Source of the DNA: SHLQ01 sp964562985
Lineage (GTDB): Bacteria; Actinomycetota; Acidimicrobiia; Acidimicrobiales; SHLQ01
Direction: 5' to 3'
NCBI GenBank assembly: GCA_964562985.1
Contig: CAZLWE010000009.1
Location: 1 to 64,000 of the forward strand
DNA: 64,000 bases
Positions 1-7,141 of the stretch are shown in pieces. Under the pieces are notes generated by a model. That model had not been told where the DNA came from. It searched no databases and saw nothing but the letters and a program-made list of their open reading frames with translations. Within the stretch, counting starts at the first letter, position 1. Each line of letters starts with the position of its first letter. The position numbers were made by a program, and so were the translations under genes.

Positions 1-1
1 G

Positions 2-94
2 GACGCAGCCCTGTGGCACCAAATCGGCGCTCTCCAGGTCGCCACCGGCGACGTGTTGATTACGTTTGAAACTGAAAGTACCGAGGAAGAGTGA
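2..94 (+). CDS. 3' end of a biotin-dependent acyl-CoA carboxylase alpha subunit (partial)
   Basis: An open frame enters from the left edge and stops with TGA at 92-94, giving about 30 C-terminal residues. The tail contains VATGDVLITFE, which resembles the last strand of a biotinyl carrier domain, where a V..GDVL hairpin precedes the C-terminus. The following genes match the mycobacterial accD1-accA1-fadE19-citE-MaoC neighbourhood, so the likely identity is the biotin carboxylase/carrier subunit of a methylcrotonyl-CoA-type carboxylase. Its stop overlaps the next ATG by one base (TGATG), consistent with one operon. The fragment is too short to confirm the family by itself. Confidence 0.45.
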   Translation, partial: DAALWHQIGALQVATGDVLITFETESTEEE

Positions 95-1248
95 TGAGCA
101 ACCGCAACGTCTACATGACCAACGAGCTCGAAGCCATCTACGACCAGGTCGTCGACTTCGTTGACAACGAGGTCAAACCCCACGGCGAAGCGTGGGAAGA
201 GGAAGGCAAGGTTCCACGAGACGTCCTCACCCAGATGGGTGAGCTCGGCATGTTCAGCCTGCGCGTTCCCGAGGAGCTCGGTGGTCTTGGCATGGGATAC
301 CTGGCGTCGGCCACCTTGAGCGAAGCGCTCGGGTCTTCGACCTTCGCCGGGTTCGACGTGACCGCACTCGTTCACTCCGACATGGCCGGTCCGCACCTCA
401 TCAACTCCGGGAGCCCTGAGCAACTTGAGCAGTACGTTCCCGGCATGCTGTCGGGCGAGCTGATCCTTTCAATCGCCGTCAGCGAACCCGATGCTGGTTC
501 CGACGTTGCGGGCATTCGAACCAAGGCCGAGAAGGACGGTGACGGCTGGCGCATCAACGGCACAAAGACCTTCATCACCAACGCGGTCTATGGCGACATG
601 ACCATCGTGGCTGCCAAGACCGACCCGGAGAACAAGTACGGCATCTCGATGTTCCTCGTCCCCGCTGGAACTGAAGGCTTCACCGTGGCGAAGAAACTCG
701 ACAAGCACGGTTGGCGGTGTTCCGACACGGCCGAACTCAGCTTTGAAGACGTCTTCGTTACCGACGATCAACTGCTCGGCACACCACACCGCGGTTTCTA
801 CGAGACCATGAAGAACTTCCAGAATGAACGCATGGTGCTGGTCGGGATGGGGGTGGGCGCGGCGCAAGCGGCCATCGATATGACGAACGAGTACTGCCAG
901 AACCGTAAGGCGTTCGGCGGAGCACTTTTCGACCTGGGCGCGATCCGCCAGCGCATGGCGATGAACCAGGCCAAGGTCGACGGCGTACGGGCCTCGATGT
1001 ATCACGCCGCCTGGATGGGCGACGAGGGCCAGGACAACGTCAAGGCAATGTCGGCCGTGAAGGCGTGGGGTTGCGAGGTCGTAAACGAGGTCATGTACGA
1101 CTGCGTGCAGTTCCACGGCGGCATGGGCTACATGCGCGAGTCCGCTATTGAGCGCATGTACCGAGACGCCCGCATCCTGCCGATTGGTGGAGGCGCGACC
1201 GAGGTCATGCTCGAAGAGGTCGCCAAGCGGTCCTACGCTTCGACCTGA
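94..1248 (+). CDS. Acyl-CoA dehydrogenase, isovaleryl-CoA dehydrogenase-like (FadE19 type)
   Basis: A flavoprotein of 384 residues that should introduce the alpha-beta double bond into a short or branched acyl-CoA and pass electrons to ETF. The N-terminal helical domain, the beta domain with SEPDAGSD and the C-terminal helical domain follow in normal order and length. The usual medium-chain catalytic Glu position near the C-terminus reads IGGGATEV, with Gly instead of Glu. A Glu lies in FQNERMVLVG (about residue 245), the helix position used by isovaleryl-CoA dehydrogenases. This supports a branched-chain substrate. ATG at 94 is preferred over GTG at 91 because GAGGAAG at 83-89 is then correctly spaced. 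It overlaps its neighbours by one base on each side. Confidence 0.93.
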   Translation: MSNRNVYMTNELEAIYDQVVDFVDNEVKPHGEAWEEEGKVPRDVLTQMGELGMFSLRVPEELGGLGMGYLASATLSEALGSSTFAGFDVTALVHSDMAGPHLINSGSPEQLEQYVPGMLSGELILSIAVSEPDAGSDVAGIRTKAEKDGDGWRINGTKTFITNAVYGDMTIVAAKTDPENKYGISMFLVPAGTEGFTVAKKLDKHGWRCSDTAELSFEDVFVTDDQLLGTPHRGFYETMKNFQNERMVLVGMGVGAAQAAIDMTNEYCQNRKAFGGALFDLGAIRQRMAMNQAKVDGVRASMYHAAWMGDEGQDNVKAMSAVKAWGCEVVNEVMYDCVQFHGGMGYMRESAIERMYRDARILPIGGGATEVMLEEVAKRSYAST

Positions 1249-2111
1249 TGAGCCCCAACCCCTTACCTCGTCTCCGATCGGTATTGTTCGCGCCTGCCGT
1301 CCGCGAAGACCTCGTGCCCAAGCTGCCCCGTAGCGGAGCCGATGGTGTGGTTATCGACTGCGAAGATGCGACGCCAATCGACCAAAAGGGCGTCGGGCGC
1401 GCCAACGCTGCAGCGCTGGCCCCGGTGATCATGGGCCAGGGGAGCGCGGTGTTCGTGCGGATCAACCCGCCCACCACGCAGTGGTTCTACGACGACATCG
1501 CCGGTGCGCTCCTTCCCGAACTTGCCGGTGTGATCGTGCCTGTGGTCGAAACGCTCGATCAGCTCGACGAGTGCGCGGCTGCGCTTGCCGATGTGGGTCT
1601 AACCCACCTCGGGGTGATCGCGGGGCTCGAAACTGCGCTGGGCGCCGCCGACGCCCGCCAGCTCCTTTCCCATGACCAGGTGGTCGGTGGCTACTTCGGC
1701 GCTGAGGACTACATCGCCGACCTTGGGGGCGTGCGAACCGAATCGAACATTGAGGTGCTCTACGCCCGATCGTCGGTGGCCCAAGCCGGGCGGATCGCTC
1801 GCAAGCCGGTGCTCGACCAGATCGTGGCCGACTTCCGCAACGACGACCGCATGCGCGACGAGTCCTTCGTGGCCCGTTCGATGGGTTATGTGGGAAAGCT
1901 CTGCATTCACCCCGGCCAGGTAGCGATCGCAAACGATGGCTTCACCCCGAGTGCAGACGAAATCGACCGAGCCGAGCGCTTGCTCGCCGCCTATGTTGCT
2001 GGCGTTGCATCCGGTGTGGCCGCCATCGACTTCGAAGGCCAAATGGTCGACGGCCCATTGGCCGAACAAGCACGCCATGTGCTGGCGGCGGCAGGAAAGG
2101 GAGACGAGTAG
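1248..2111 (+). CDS. CitE-like acyl-CoA lyase (HpcH/HpaI aldolase superfamily)
   Basis: A 287-residue TIM-barrel lyase related to the citrate lyase beta subunit. Visible motifs are RSVLFAPA at the N-terminus, DGVVIDCEDA, VRIN, the metal-ligand Glu in GLETALG, the Asp in GYFGAEDYIADLG, and GKLCIHPGQV. Stand-alone CitE-like proteins cleave or form beta-hydroxyacyl-CoA thioesters; the M. tuberculosis homologue next to fadE19 acts on hydroxymethylglutaryl-CoA-like substrates. Given the neighbouring acyl-CoA dehydrogenase and MaoC gene, a role at the end of leucine/isovalerate breakdown is inferred. ATG overlaps the upstream TGA by one base, and the stop overlaps the next GTG by one base. Confidence 0.9.
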   Translation: MSPNPLPRLRSVLFAPAVREDLVPKLPRSGADGVVIDCEDATPIDQKGVGRANAAALAPVIMGQGSAVFVRINPPTTQWFYDDIAGALLPELAGVIVPVVETLDQLDECAAALADVGLTHLGVIAGLETALGAADARQLLSHDQVVGGYFGAEDYIADLGGVRTESNIEVLYARSSVAQAGRIARKPVLDQIVADFRNDDRMRDESFVARSMGYVGKLCIHPGQVAIANDGFTPSADEIDRAERLLAAYVAGVASGVAAIDFEGQMVDGPLAEQARHVLAAAGKGDE

Positions 2112-2578
2112 TGCCCCGAGAGATCGTCCCCAAAGGCATGTGGTTCGAGGAACTGACCCCGGGCCTCGTCGTGCAACATGCACTGACACGCACCATCACC
2201 GAAGCCGACAACGTGGGTTTCACCACCTCCACCATGAACCCCGCGCCGTTGCACCTCGACGCCGACTACGCGGCCACTACCCAGTTCGGCCAAGTGCTCG
2301 TCAACTCGATGTACACAGTGGCCCTGCTGGTGGGACTATCAGTGCACGAACTAACCCACGGCACGACGGTTGCGAACCTCGGCTTCGATGAGGTGAAGTT
2401 CCCGGCTCCGGTCTTCCACGGCGACACGATCCACGCCGAAACCCAGATCGTTGCCGCACGAGAATCGAAGTCCAAACCCGACCGCGGTATCGTCACCTTC
2501 GAACATCGAGCCTTCAACCAAGACGACGTCTTGGTGTGTACCGCGGTCCGCAACGCCATGATGCACAAGCGGCCATAG
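2111..2578 (+). CDS. MaoC-like hotdog enoyl-CoA hydratase
   Basis: A 155-residue single hotdog-fold protein. The stretch TMNPAPLHLDADYA corresponds to the N...H.D hydratase-2 motif that positions the catalytic water, and FPAPVFHGDTIHAE is the typical second half. MaoC proteins hydrate enoyl-CoA thioesters; next to an isovaleryl-type dehydrogenase and a CitE-like lyase, methylglutaconyl-CoA or a similar C5/C6 intermediate is the likely substrate (inference). The GTG start overlaps the previous TAG by one base. It closes the four-gene operon; the next gene is convergent and separated by a palindrome. Confidence 0.88.
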   Translation: MPREIVPKGMWFEELTPGLVVQHALTRTITEADNVGFTTSTMNPAPLHLDADYAATTQFGQVLVNSMYTVALLVGLSVHELTHGTTVANLGFDEVKFPAPVFHGDTIHAETQIVAARESKSKPDRGIVTFEHRAFNQDDVLVCTAVRNAMMHKRP

Positions 2579-2596
2579 CCGGTCCGGTCATCGAGA

Positions 2597-2612
2597 CGGT
2601 CCCGCGGGACCG
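2597..2612. repeat. 16-bp perfect palindrome, copy 1
   Basis: CGGTCCCGCGGGACCG is its own reverse complement. It sits between the convergent ends of the MaoC gene and the HNH remnant. A second identical copy lies at 3604-3619, and both are followed by (C/T)TTAGT, so about 23 bases match with one difference. It may be a repeat family member, an element boundary or a terminator-like hairpin. Confidence 0.75.
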
Positions 2613-2613
2613 C

Positions 2614-3123
2614 TTAGTTGGCTGAGAGTTGTTCGGCTTGGAGTCGTCGTTGTTCTTGGAGCTCGGCGTTGACGGTGAGGACATCGATGGCGAATGCCAT
2701 GTCGGCTCGTTCTCCGGTGCCTGCGAGGTTGCCGTTTGTTTGGGTGAGCGGTGTCTTGGTGGGCAGGCGGAGTAATGGGACGTGGTGTTGGTTGCCGTTG
2801 GGGTCGTAGAAGACCCAGCCGTGGTCGGTGACGGTGATGTTCCAGCCGCCTTCGTGAGTGCTGTGGTGGTGGAAGTGGCACAGCGAGATGAGGTTCTCGA
2901 GTTTCGTTGGTCCGCCGTTTGCCCAGTGAATGATGTGGTGGGCGTGTAGCCGATGTGTTGATTCGCACCCCGGGAATTGGCACATGCCGTGGTCTCGGCG
3001 TTCGAGTAGTCGTCGGAGGTTCCGCGGAACCAACCGTGTTTCGGTTCCGCAGGCTCTCTCGCTGCCGTCATCATCGAGCAGCGCTGCTTGAAACTTGCCG
3101 TCGCAAGCGAGGCGTTGAACCAC
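2614..3123 (-). pseudogene. HNH endonuclease of the 13E12/DUF222 family, N-terminally truncated
   Basis: Reading leftwards, 169 residues carry an intact HNH zinc-nuclease core: CQFPGC, HAHHIIHWANGG, then LENLISLCHFHHH. Before it is RLACDG, the conserved junction seen between the DUF222 domain and the HNH domain in 13E12-type proteins. Normal family members have 250-350 further N-terminal residues. Here the frame stays open only to about 3225, and upstream coding sense moves to other frames. The nuclease core could still be expressed, but no complete gene is present. It ends one base from the 16-bp palindrome. Such genes are repeated and often decayed in actinobacterial genomes. Confidence 0.72.
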
Positions 3124-3283
3124 GGCCGGGTCGACTCGATGGCTGTCGACGGTGGATTCGGGACCGCTTTTCGCTACAGCTAGATTCTCGGTAGCTCGAA
3201 GTACTCGATGTCGCCCATTGCTCCATCATGTGCCGGAATTTCTTGGCCTAAATCTCTACGTAGGGGTTCCTCAACAGAATCAG

Positions 3284-3580
3284 TCACATGAACCGTTTGA
3301 TGTACAGGCGCTTGGCCATGCTGTGTCGTTGGCTTCGCCGGCTGCCCGAGGATCCGTCGGGCCACCTGTCGTGTTGGCATCTGTGGGTCGCGTAGGAAAT
3401 CGACACGGCGTCGGCTTCGTTGTGCTCAAGGTAGTCAATGACCGTGTCCTTGCATGCCCTGATTGCATCCAGCAGGTCTGGGGGAACCACGAGCGTTGAG
3501 CTGGTGAGAAGGCGATTCACGTCCTCGGCCGCTTCACGGATCAGACCATTGACCGAAGGAAGATTGTCGCTGCCGGACAT
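3284..3580 (-). pseudogene. Possible N-terminal fragment of the same decayed HNH gene
   Basis: A 98-codon minus-strand frame begins MSGSDNLPSVNG and continues with a helical stretch (LIREAAEDVNRLLTSS, then PPDLLDAIRACKDTVIDYLE) that resembles the start of DUF222-type proteins. From about residue 66 it degenerates into a low-sense, Arg/Ser-rich tail. A second short frame at 3180-3380 and then the HNH frame continue the same strand, as expected for a gene broken by frameshifts and deletion. The stretch 3124-3692 holds no other convincing gene. The assignment is tentative. Confidence 0.35.
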
Positions 3581-3603
3581 CTGCCCAGTATGGGCGCGAA
3601 AAA

Positions 3604-3619
3604 CGGTCCCGCGGGACCG
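3604..3619. repeat. 16-bp perfect palindrome, copy 2
   Basis: Identical to the palindrome at 2597-2612 and followed by TTTAGT. It lies just upstream of the possible start of the HNH remnant, so the two copies bracket that remnant. Confidence 0.75.
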
Positions 3620-3692
3620 TTTAGTAACGGTGAGCGTGAATCAGCGGCGGTCAGCTGTGCGCACGCAATCAACACGGACGACGTGCTACAAA

Positions 3693-4778
3693 ATGAATTA
3701 CGTCGCCCGACAGATGGATGTAGCTGTGAATGCTGTACCGACAACGCAAGAAACGCAAGAAACACAAGTTGCCAGTATCAACATCGCTGCGACTTCGCTG
3801 CTGAGCACAGATGCACAAGACGATGCGGCACCGATGCTTGTTCATGGTCTGGGAGTGTTCTACCCGCAGCTGTTCAACCCCTCCGATGGCTACTTCCAGC
3901 GCGTCACGGCCGCGCATGAATTCCAGTCACTCACTGAATCGAACAAGGCCTCGAAGGCAATTCGGTCGGGGATCTACCTAAGCCCCGTCGATCGTCGCGG
4001 TGATGAACTGCACTTCAACCTGCTCCGCTGCTCGACGAACCTTTCAGGCCCAACCGATGGCTTTGCTGATGTCGACCACGAGATCGTCGGCGCCATCTCC
4101 CGATGTGTCGACCAGACATTTGACGGTGCGGCGCCACTCAACCATGTGCTTGCCCAGACGTATCCCAACCTTCCTGCGGAAGGTGACACGAAGCAGCGCA
4201 AAGCAAAGATCTCGAATCACGCCGACAAAACGAAGGACATGCCGCGTTCAGGTGTGATCGCGTTTTGTACGTTCTATGACGACCTCGATGGCTTTGAAGC
4301 GCTCGACGAGGACCCATTTGATCGCGGTCGACGGGGAATCAGCGCGCTCAACTCGCTGCGTTTTCGACGCAAGGACTCCGTTGACGCTCCGGAGGACGAA
4401 CTGCCACTCGATTTCACCGTTCGGCTCTACCCGGGATCGGTCTTTGTCATTCCGCTGTCCACCAATCGCCTCTACACCCACGAGATCCGCTCGTCGAAGC
4501 TGGACGCCTCGGAGTCGCTTCCAACCCGGTTGGGGTACGTGGTCCGATGTTCGTCGACTCCGGCAGTACACGTCGACGATCAGACGTGGCTGGCTCGACC
4601 TGAACCACGAGTGCCGCTCGGTCCGCCAACCGACGAAGGGGTTGCAGAGCTACGCACGCTTTACCGCCTCGAGAACCAAAGCACTGAGTGGGTCGACTAC
4701 GGTGACCGGTTTTCGTTCAGCCTGAACAGCGGCGACTACGACGCTCCTCGTTTAGCGCCGAACGAACAGCAGACGTGA
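3693..4778 (+). CDS. AlkB-like 2-oxoglutarate/Fe(II) dioxygenase, long paralogue
   Basis: A 361-residue protein whose core reads as a double-stranded beta-helix dioxygenase. The iron ligands are H176 and D178 in ISNHADKTKD and H263 in LYTHEIRSS. Two arginines follow at R279 and R285 in RLGYVVR, matching the +17/+23 spacing of the 2-oxoglutarate-binding arginines of AlkB within one residue. The core is preceded by about 100 residues without recognised motifs and followed by about 70. The frame is open upstream to 3438, but that part overlaps the HNH remnant and the palindrome, so ATG 3693 or ATG 3714 is preferred; neither has a strong Shine-Dalgarno. It overlaps the next gene by four bases (GTGA). 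The substrate is unknown; nucleic acid is suggested by the nuclease two genes down. Confidence 0.72.
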   Translation: MNYVARQMDVAVNAVPTTQETQETQVASINIAATSLLSTDAQDDAAPMLVHGLGVFYPQLFNPSDGYFQRVTAAHEFQSLTESNKASKAIRSGIYLSPVDRRGDELHFNLLRCSTNLSGPTDGFADVDHEIVGAISRCVDQTFDGAAPLNHVLAQTYPNLPAEGDTKQRKAKISNHADKTKDMPRSGVIAFCTFYDDLDGFEALDEDPFDRGRRGISALNSLRFRRKDSVDAPEDELPLDFTVRLYPGSVFVIPLSTNRLYTHEIRSSKLDASESLPTRLGYVVRCSSTPAVHVDDQTWLARPEPRVPLGPPTDEGVAELRTLYRLENQSTEWVDYGDRFSFSLNSGDYDAPRLAPNEQQT

Positions 4779-5548
4779 CGCACCCATTTCAGGCTTTCGC
4801 CCTTGAACCTGGCGGGCCGACTTTCGCAGAATTGCTCGGATCGGTGGACTGGGAAGAGGCTGGTAAAGGACGTCGAGGAGCGGTGTTGGTCGAACCTGTC
4901 CAAGGCTCCATACCGATCGTGCGCACCACGACCCGTTACAACAACCCAGCGCAACGCTTCGTTGATGCACATCGCTTGCTGGCCGCCAAGATCGGTGAGG
5001 CAAGCGGCGTCGACTGTGGCTTCAACAACGCGCTAATCGAGCACTACGACGAGCGCTACCGCAAGATGGGGTTTCACTGTGACCAAGCGCTCGACCTGGC
5101 CGCAGGGTCAAGCATCGCCGTCTACAGCTGCTACAAGAACCCAGAGGATCTGCCGACACGACGACTCGTCATCGAGCAAAAGACGGGTGAGGTTGATGAA
5201 CGCTCAGAGATCGTGATGACGCACGGCAGCGTGATCATGTTTTCCCTGGACACCAATCAGCGTTTCCGGCACAAGATCGTCCCAGCGGTCAGTAATGGAG
5301 CGTACGTCGGCGACAACGACTGGTTGGGTGTGACTTTCCGTCAGTCCAAGACATTAATCGATTTCTCGGTTGGCACTCCGCGGTTCAGCGACGGGACCCA
5401 ACTCGAACTTGCGAACGAAGAACAAGCCGCAACTTTCTTTAGGCTGCGTGGCCAAGAAAACCGGGAGGTCAACTTTGCCTACCCCGAGCTCTCATTCACC
5501 GTAAGCGCAAGCGATCTGGTGCCACCAGTAGGTGCAACGTCTCGTTGA
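4775..5548 (+). CDS. AlkB-like 2-oxoglutarate/Fe(II) dioxygenase, short paralogue
   Basis: A 257-residue protein. FNNALIEHYDERYRKMGFHC resembles the N..L...Y......HxD region of AlkB/ALKBH proteins. The iron ligands are H101, D103 (GFHCDQ) and H166 (RFRHKIVP), with R189 in WLGVTFR at the position of the AlkB 2-oxoglutarate arginine. The first arginine of the AlkB R-x5-R pair is W183 here. The layout of the core (N.xL...Y, HxD, GSV, TN....H.I, R) parallels the preceding protein, so the two are probably ancient paralogues. The GTG start overlaps the upstream TGA. Oxidative demethylation or hydroxylation of nucleic acid bases is the likeliest chemistry; the target is not known. Confidence 0.76.
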   Translation: MTHPFQAFALEPGGPTFAELLGSVDWEEAGKGRRGAVLVEPVQGSIPIVRTTTRYNNPAQRFVDAHRLLAAKIGEASGVDCGFNNALIEHYDERYRKMGFHCDQALDLAAGSSIAVYSCYKNPEDLPTRRLVIEQKTGEVDERSEIVMTHGSVIMFSLDTNQRFRHKIVPAVSNGAYVGDNDWLGVTFRQSKTLIDFSVGTPRFSDGTQLELANEEQAATFFRLRGQENREVNFAYPELSFTVSASDLVPPVGATSR

Positions 5549-6075
5549 CTTCGCGTGACCCCATCGTCTTCATCGACGTGCTCTACCGCACGGTCGGGTC
5601 ATCTACGATAGCGCAGGTGGGTGTGGTCTGGGCTGAATCGTGGCTGGCTGGCGTTGCGATGGGGGAGGCAACGCTCACGATGAGCCAAGTCGAGGATTAC
5701 GAGCCCGGAAAGTTCTATCGACGGGAACTGCCGTGCTTGTTGATAGCTGTCGAACATGTCGAGTCGGCTCTCAGAGGTGCGGTCGGCGGCGTTGTTATCG
5801 ATGGCAACGTTCGCCTCGATCAACGAGGTAGAGCGGGTCTGGGCCTCCACCTCCGTGCAGCCACCGATGAGCGATTTCCGGTCATCGGCGTCGCAAAGCG
5901 GCCATTTAAGGGGCTCGAGGCCACGGAGGTACTCCGCGGTGGCAGCCAAAATCCGCTCATTGTTACGGCAGCGGGGATACCTGAATCCGAAGCGGCGTCG
6001 ATCGTGGGATCAATGACGGGCCCGCACCGTACGCCGACGCTTATAAAGCGAGCCGACCAACTCAGTCGGCTGTAA
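5545..6075 (+). CDS. Divergent endonuclease V-like nuclease
   Basis: A 176-residue protein matching endonuclease V in motif order: D11 in VFIDVLYR, Y52-PG-E61 in YEPGKFYRRELP, D86 in VVIDGN, K118 in IGVAKR, and the C-terminal PTLIKRADQLSR. EndoV cuts DNA or RNA next to deaminated bases such as inosine. The acidic metal ligands are kept, but the usual DGxGxxHPR reads DGNVRLDQR, with Asp in place of His. The protein is shorter than typical (about 220 residues), starting close to the first strand. The start is TTG at 5545, overlapping the previous TGA by four bases, so three genes form one coupled operon. Function inferred; specificity may differ from canonical EndoV. Confidence 0.75.
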   Translation: MTSRDPIVFIDVLYRTVGSSTIAQVGVVWAESWLAGVAMGEATLTMSQVEDYEPGKFYRRELPCLLIAVEHVESALRGAVGGVVIDGNVRLDQRGRAGLGLHLRAATDERFPVIGVAKRPFKGLEATEVLRGGSQNPLIVTAAGIPESEAASIVGSMTGPHRTPTLIKRADQLSRL

Positions 6076-6092
6076 CAGAGCGAGCTAGCGTT

Positions 6093-7136
6093 GTGGTCGT
6101 GACAACGCTTGATGATTTTGGTGGTTGGCCGGCGACACTCGGGGCGCTAACCTCGGGCGACGACATAACCAGCGAGCACGCAGAAGCGGTGCTCGACAGC
6201 ATCCTGGACGGCGGCTCCACCGACGCACAGATCGCAGCATTCATCACAGCCCTGCGTCAGAAGGGTGAAACCGTGGCGGAGCTCAGTGGGATGGTGCGGT
6301 CGATGCGTAAGGTGGCCACGCCGCTGAACGTCGCGCCCGAAGCCATCGACATCGTGGGCATGGGGGGCTCGCCGAGCCGCCGCAAGGCGGCCCTCAACGT
6401 ATCGACGATGGCCAGCTTCGTCGCCGCAGGCGCAGGTGCGGTCGTCTGCAAGCACGGCAACCGCAAGGCTTCGTCCACCTCGGGCAGCTTCGATCTGCTT
6501 GAAGCGCTCGGGGTCAACTTTGATGTGCCACCCGAGAGGCTCGAGGAAGTGATCGCTGAAACCGGAATCGGGTTCGCATTCGCCCGGACCTATCACCCGT
6601 CGATGCGCCACGTCGGTCCGGTGCGAACGCAGCTCGGCATCCCGACCGTCTTCAACGCGCTCGGCCCGCTCGCCAACCCCGCTGGTGTCAACCGCCAGGT
6701 CGTCGGCGTTGCCGACGCCGCTCTCGGCGAAAAGATGGCTCAGGTGCTCGCGGCGACTGGATCGGTCCATGCGTGGGTAGTTACCGGCGGCGGGCATCTC
6801 GACGAGATTGCGCCCGGGCCAACGGTTATACACGAGCTCAAGGATGGAGCGATTGAAACCTTCAGGTTCGACTCGGGAGAGCACGGCATCGACGTCCCGG
6901 ATCCCGATGCCCTCGACGGAGGGGACGCGGCAGCCAACGCGGCGATCGCGCATCGGCTGTTCGCCGGCGAGACCGGCCCGGTGCGAGACATCGTGTCGCT
7001 TAACGCAGCCGCGGGCCTCGTCGTCGCTGGAATCGCCGATGACATGGCCGACGGTCTGGCCCGAGCGGGCGAGGCGCTCGACTCGGGTGCAGCTGCGGCT
7101 CGACTTGATGCCCTTGTCGCTGCATCAAACGCGTAA
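6093..7136 (+). CDS. trpD: Anthranilate phosphoribosyltransferase
   Basis: A 347-residue enzyme of normal length that transfers phosphoribose from PRPP to anthranilate in tryptophan synthesis. It has the N-terminal helical domain, then KHGNRKASS.SGS..LLEALG and NALGPLANPAGV, all standard for TrpD. The glycine-rich PRPP loop, usually GTGGDG, reads GMGGSPSRRKA, with altered residues and about three extra positions. No other trp genes are in the window. GTG 6093 or GTG 6099 could start translation. It lies 17 bases after the EndoV-like gene on the same strand, so read-through from the island is possible. Confidence 0.9.
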   Translation: MVVTTLDDFGGWPATLGALTSGDDITSEHAEAVLDSILDGGSTDAQIAAFITALRQKGETVAELSGMVRSMRKVATPLNVAPEAIDIVGMGGSPSRRKAALNVSTMASFVAAGAGAVVCKHGNRKASSTSGSFDLLEALGVNFDVPPERLEEVIAETGIGFAFARTYHPSMRHVGPVRTQLGIPTVFNALGPLANPAGVNRQVVGVADAALGEKMAQVLAATGSVHAWVVTGGGHLDEIAPGPTVIHELKDGAIETFRFDSGEHGIDVPDPDALDGGDAAANAAIAHRLFAGETGPVRDIVSLNAAAGLVVAGIADDMADGLARAGEALDSGAAAARLDALVAASNA

Positions 7137-7141
7137 GCGCC

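Noticed and set aside
469..1116. 215-codon minus-strand frame opposite the acyl-CoA dehydrogenase gene
   Set aside because: It is an antisense shadow; the plus-strand frame has full family motifs and the antisense product has none.
3438..3692. N-terminal extension of the long dioxygenase back to 3438
   Set aside because: It would run through the palindrome and opposite the HNH remnant with Arg/Ser-rich sequence lacking fold features; a start at 3693 or 3714 is more credible.
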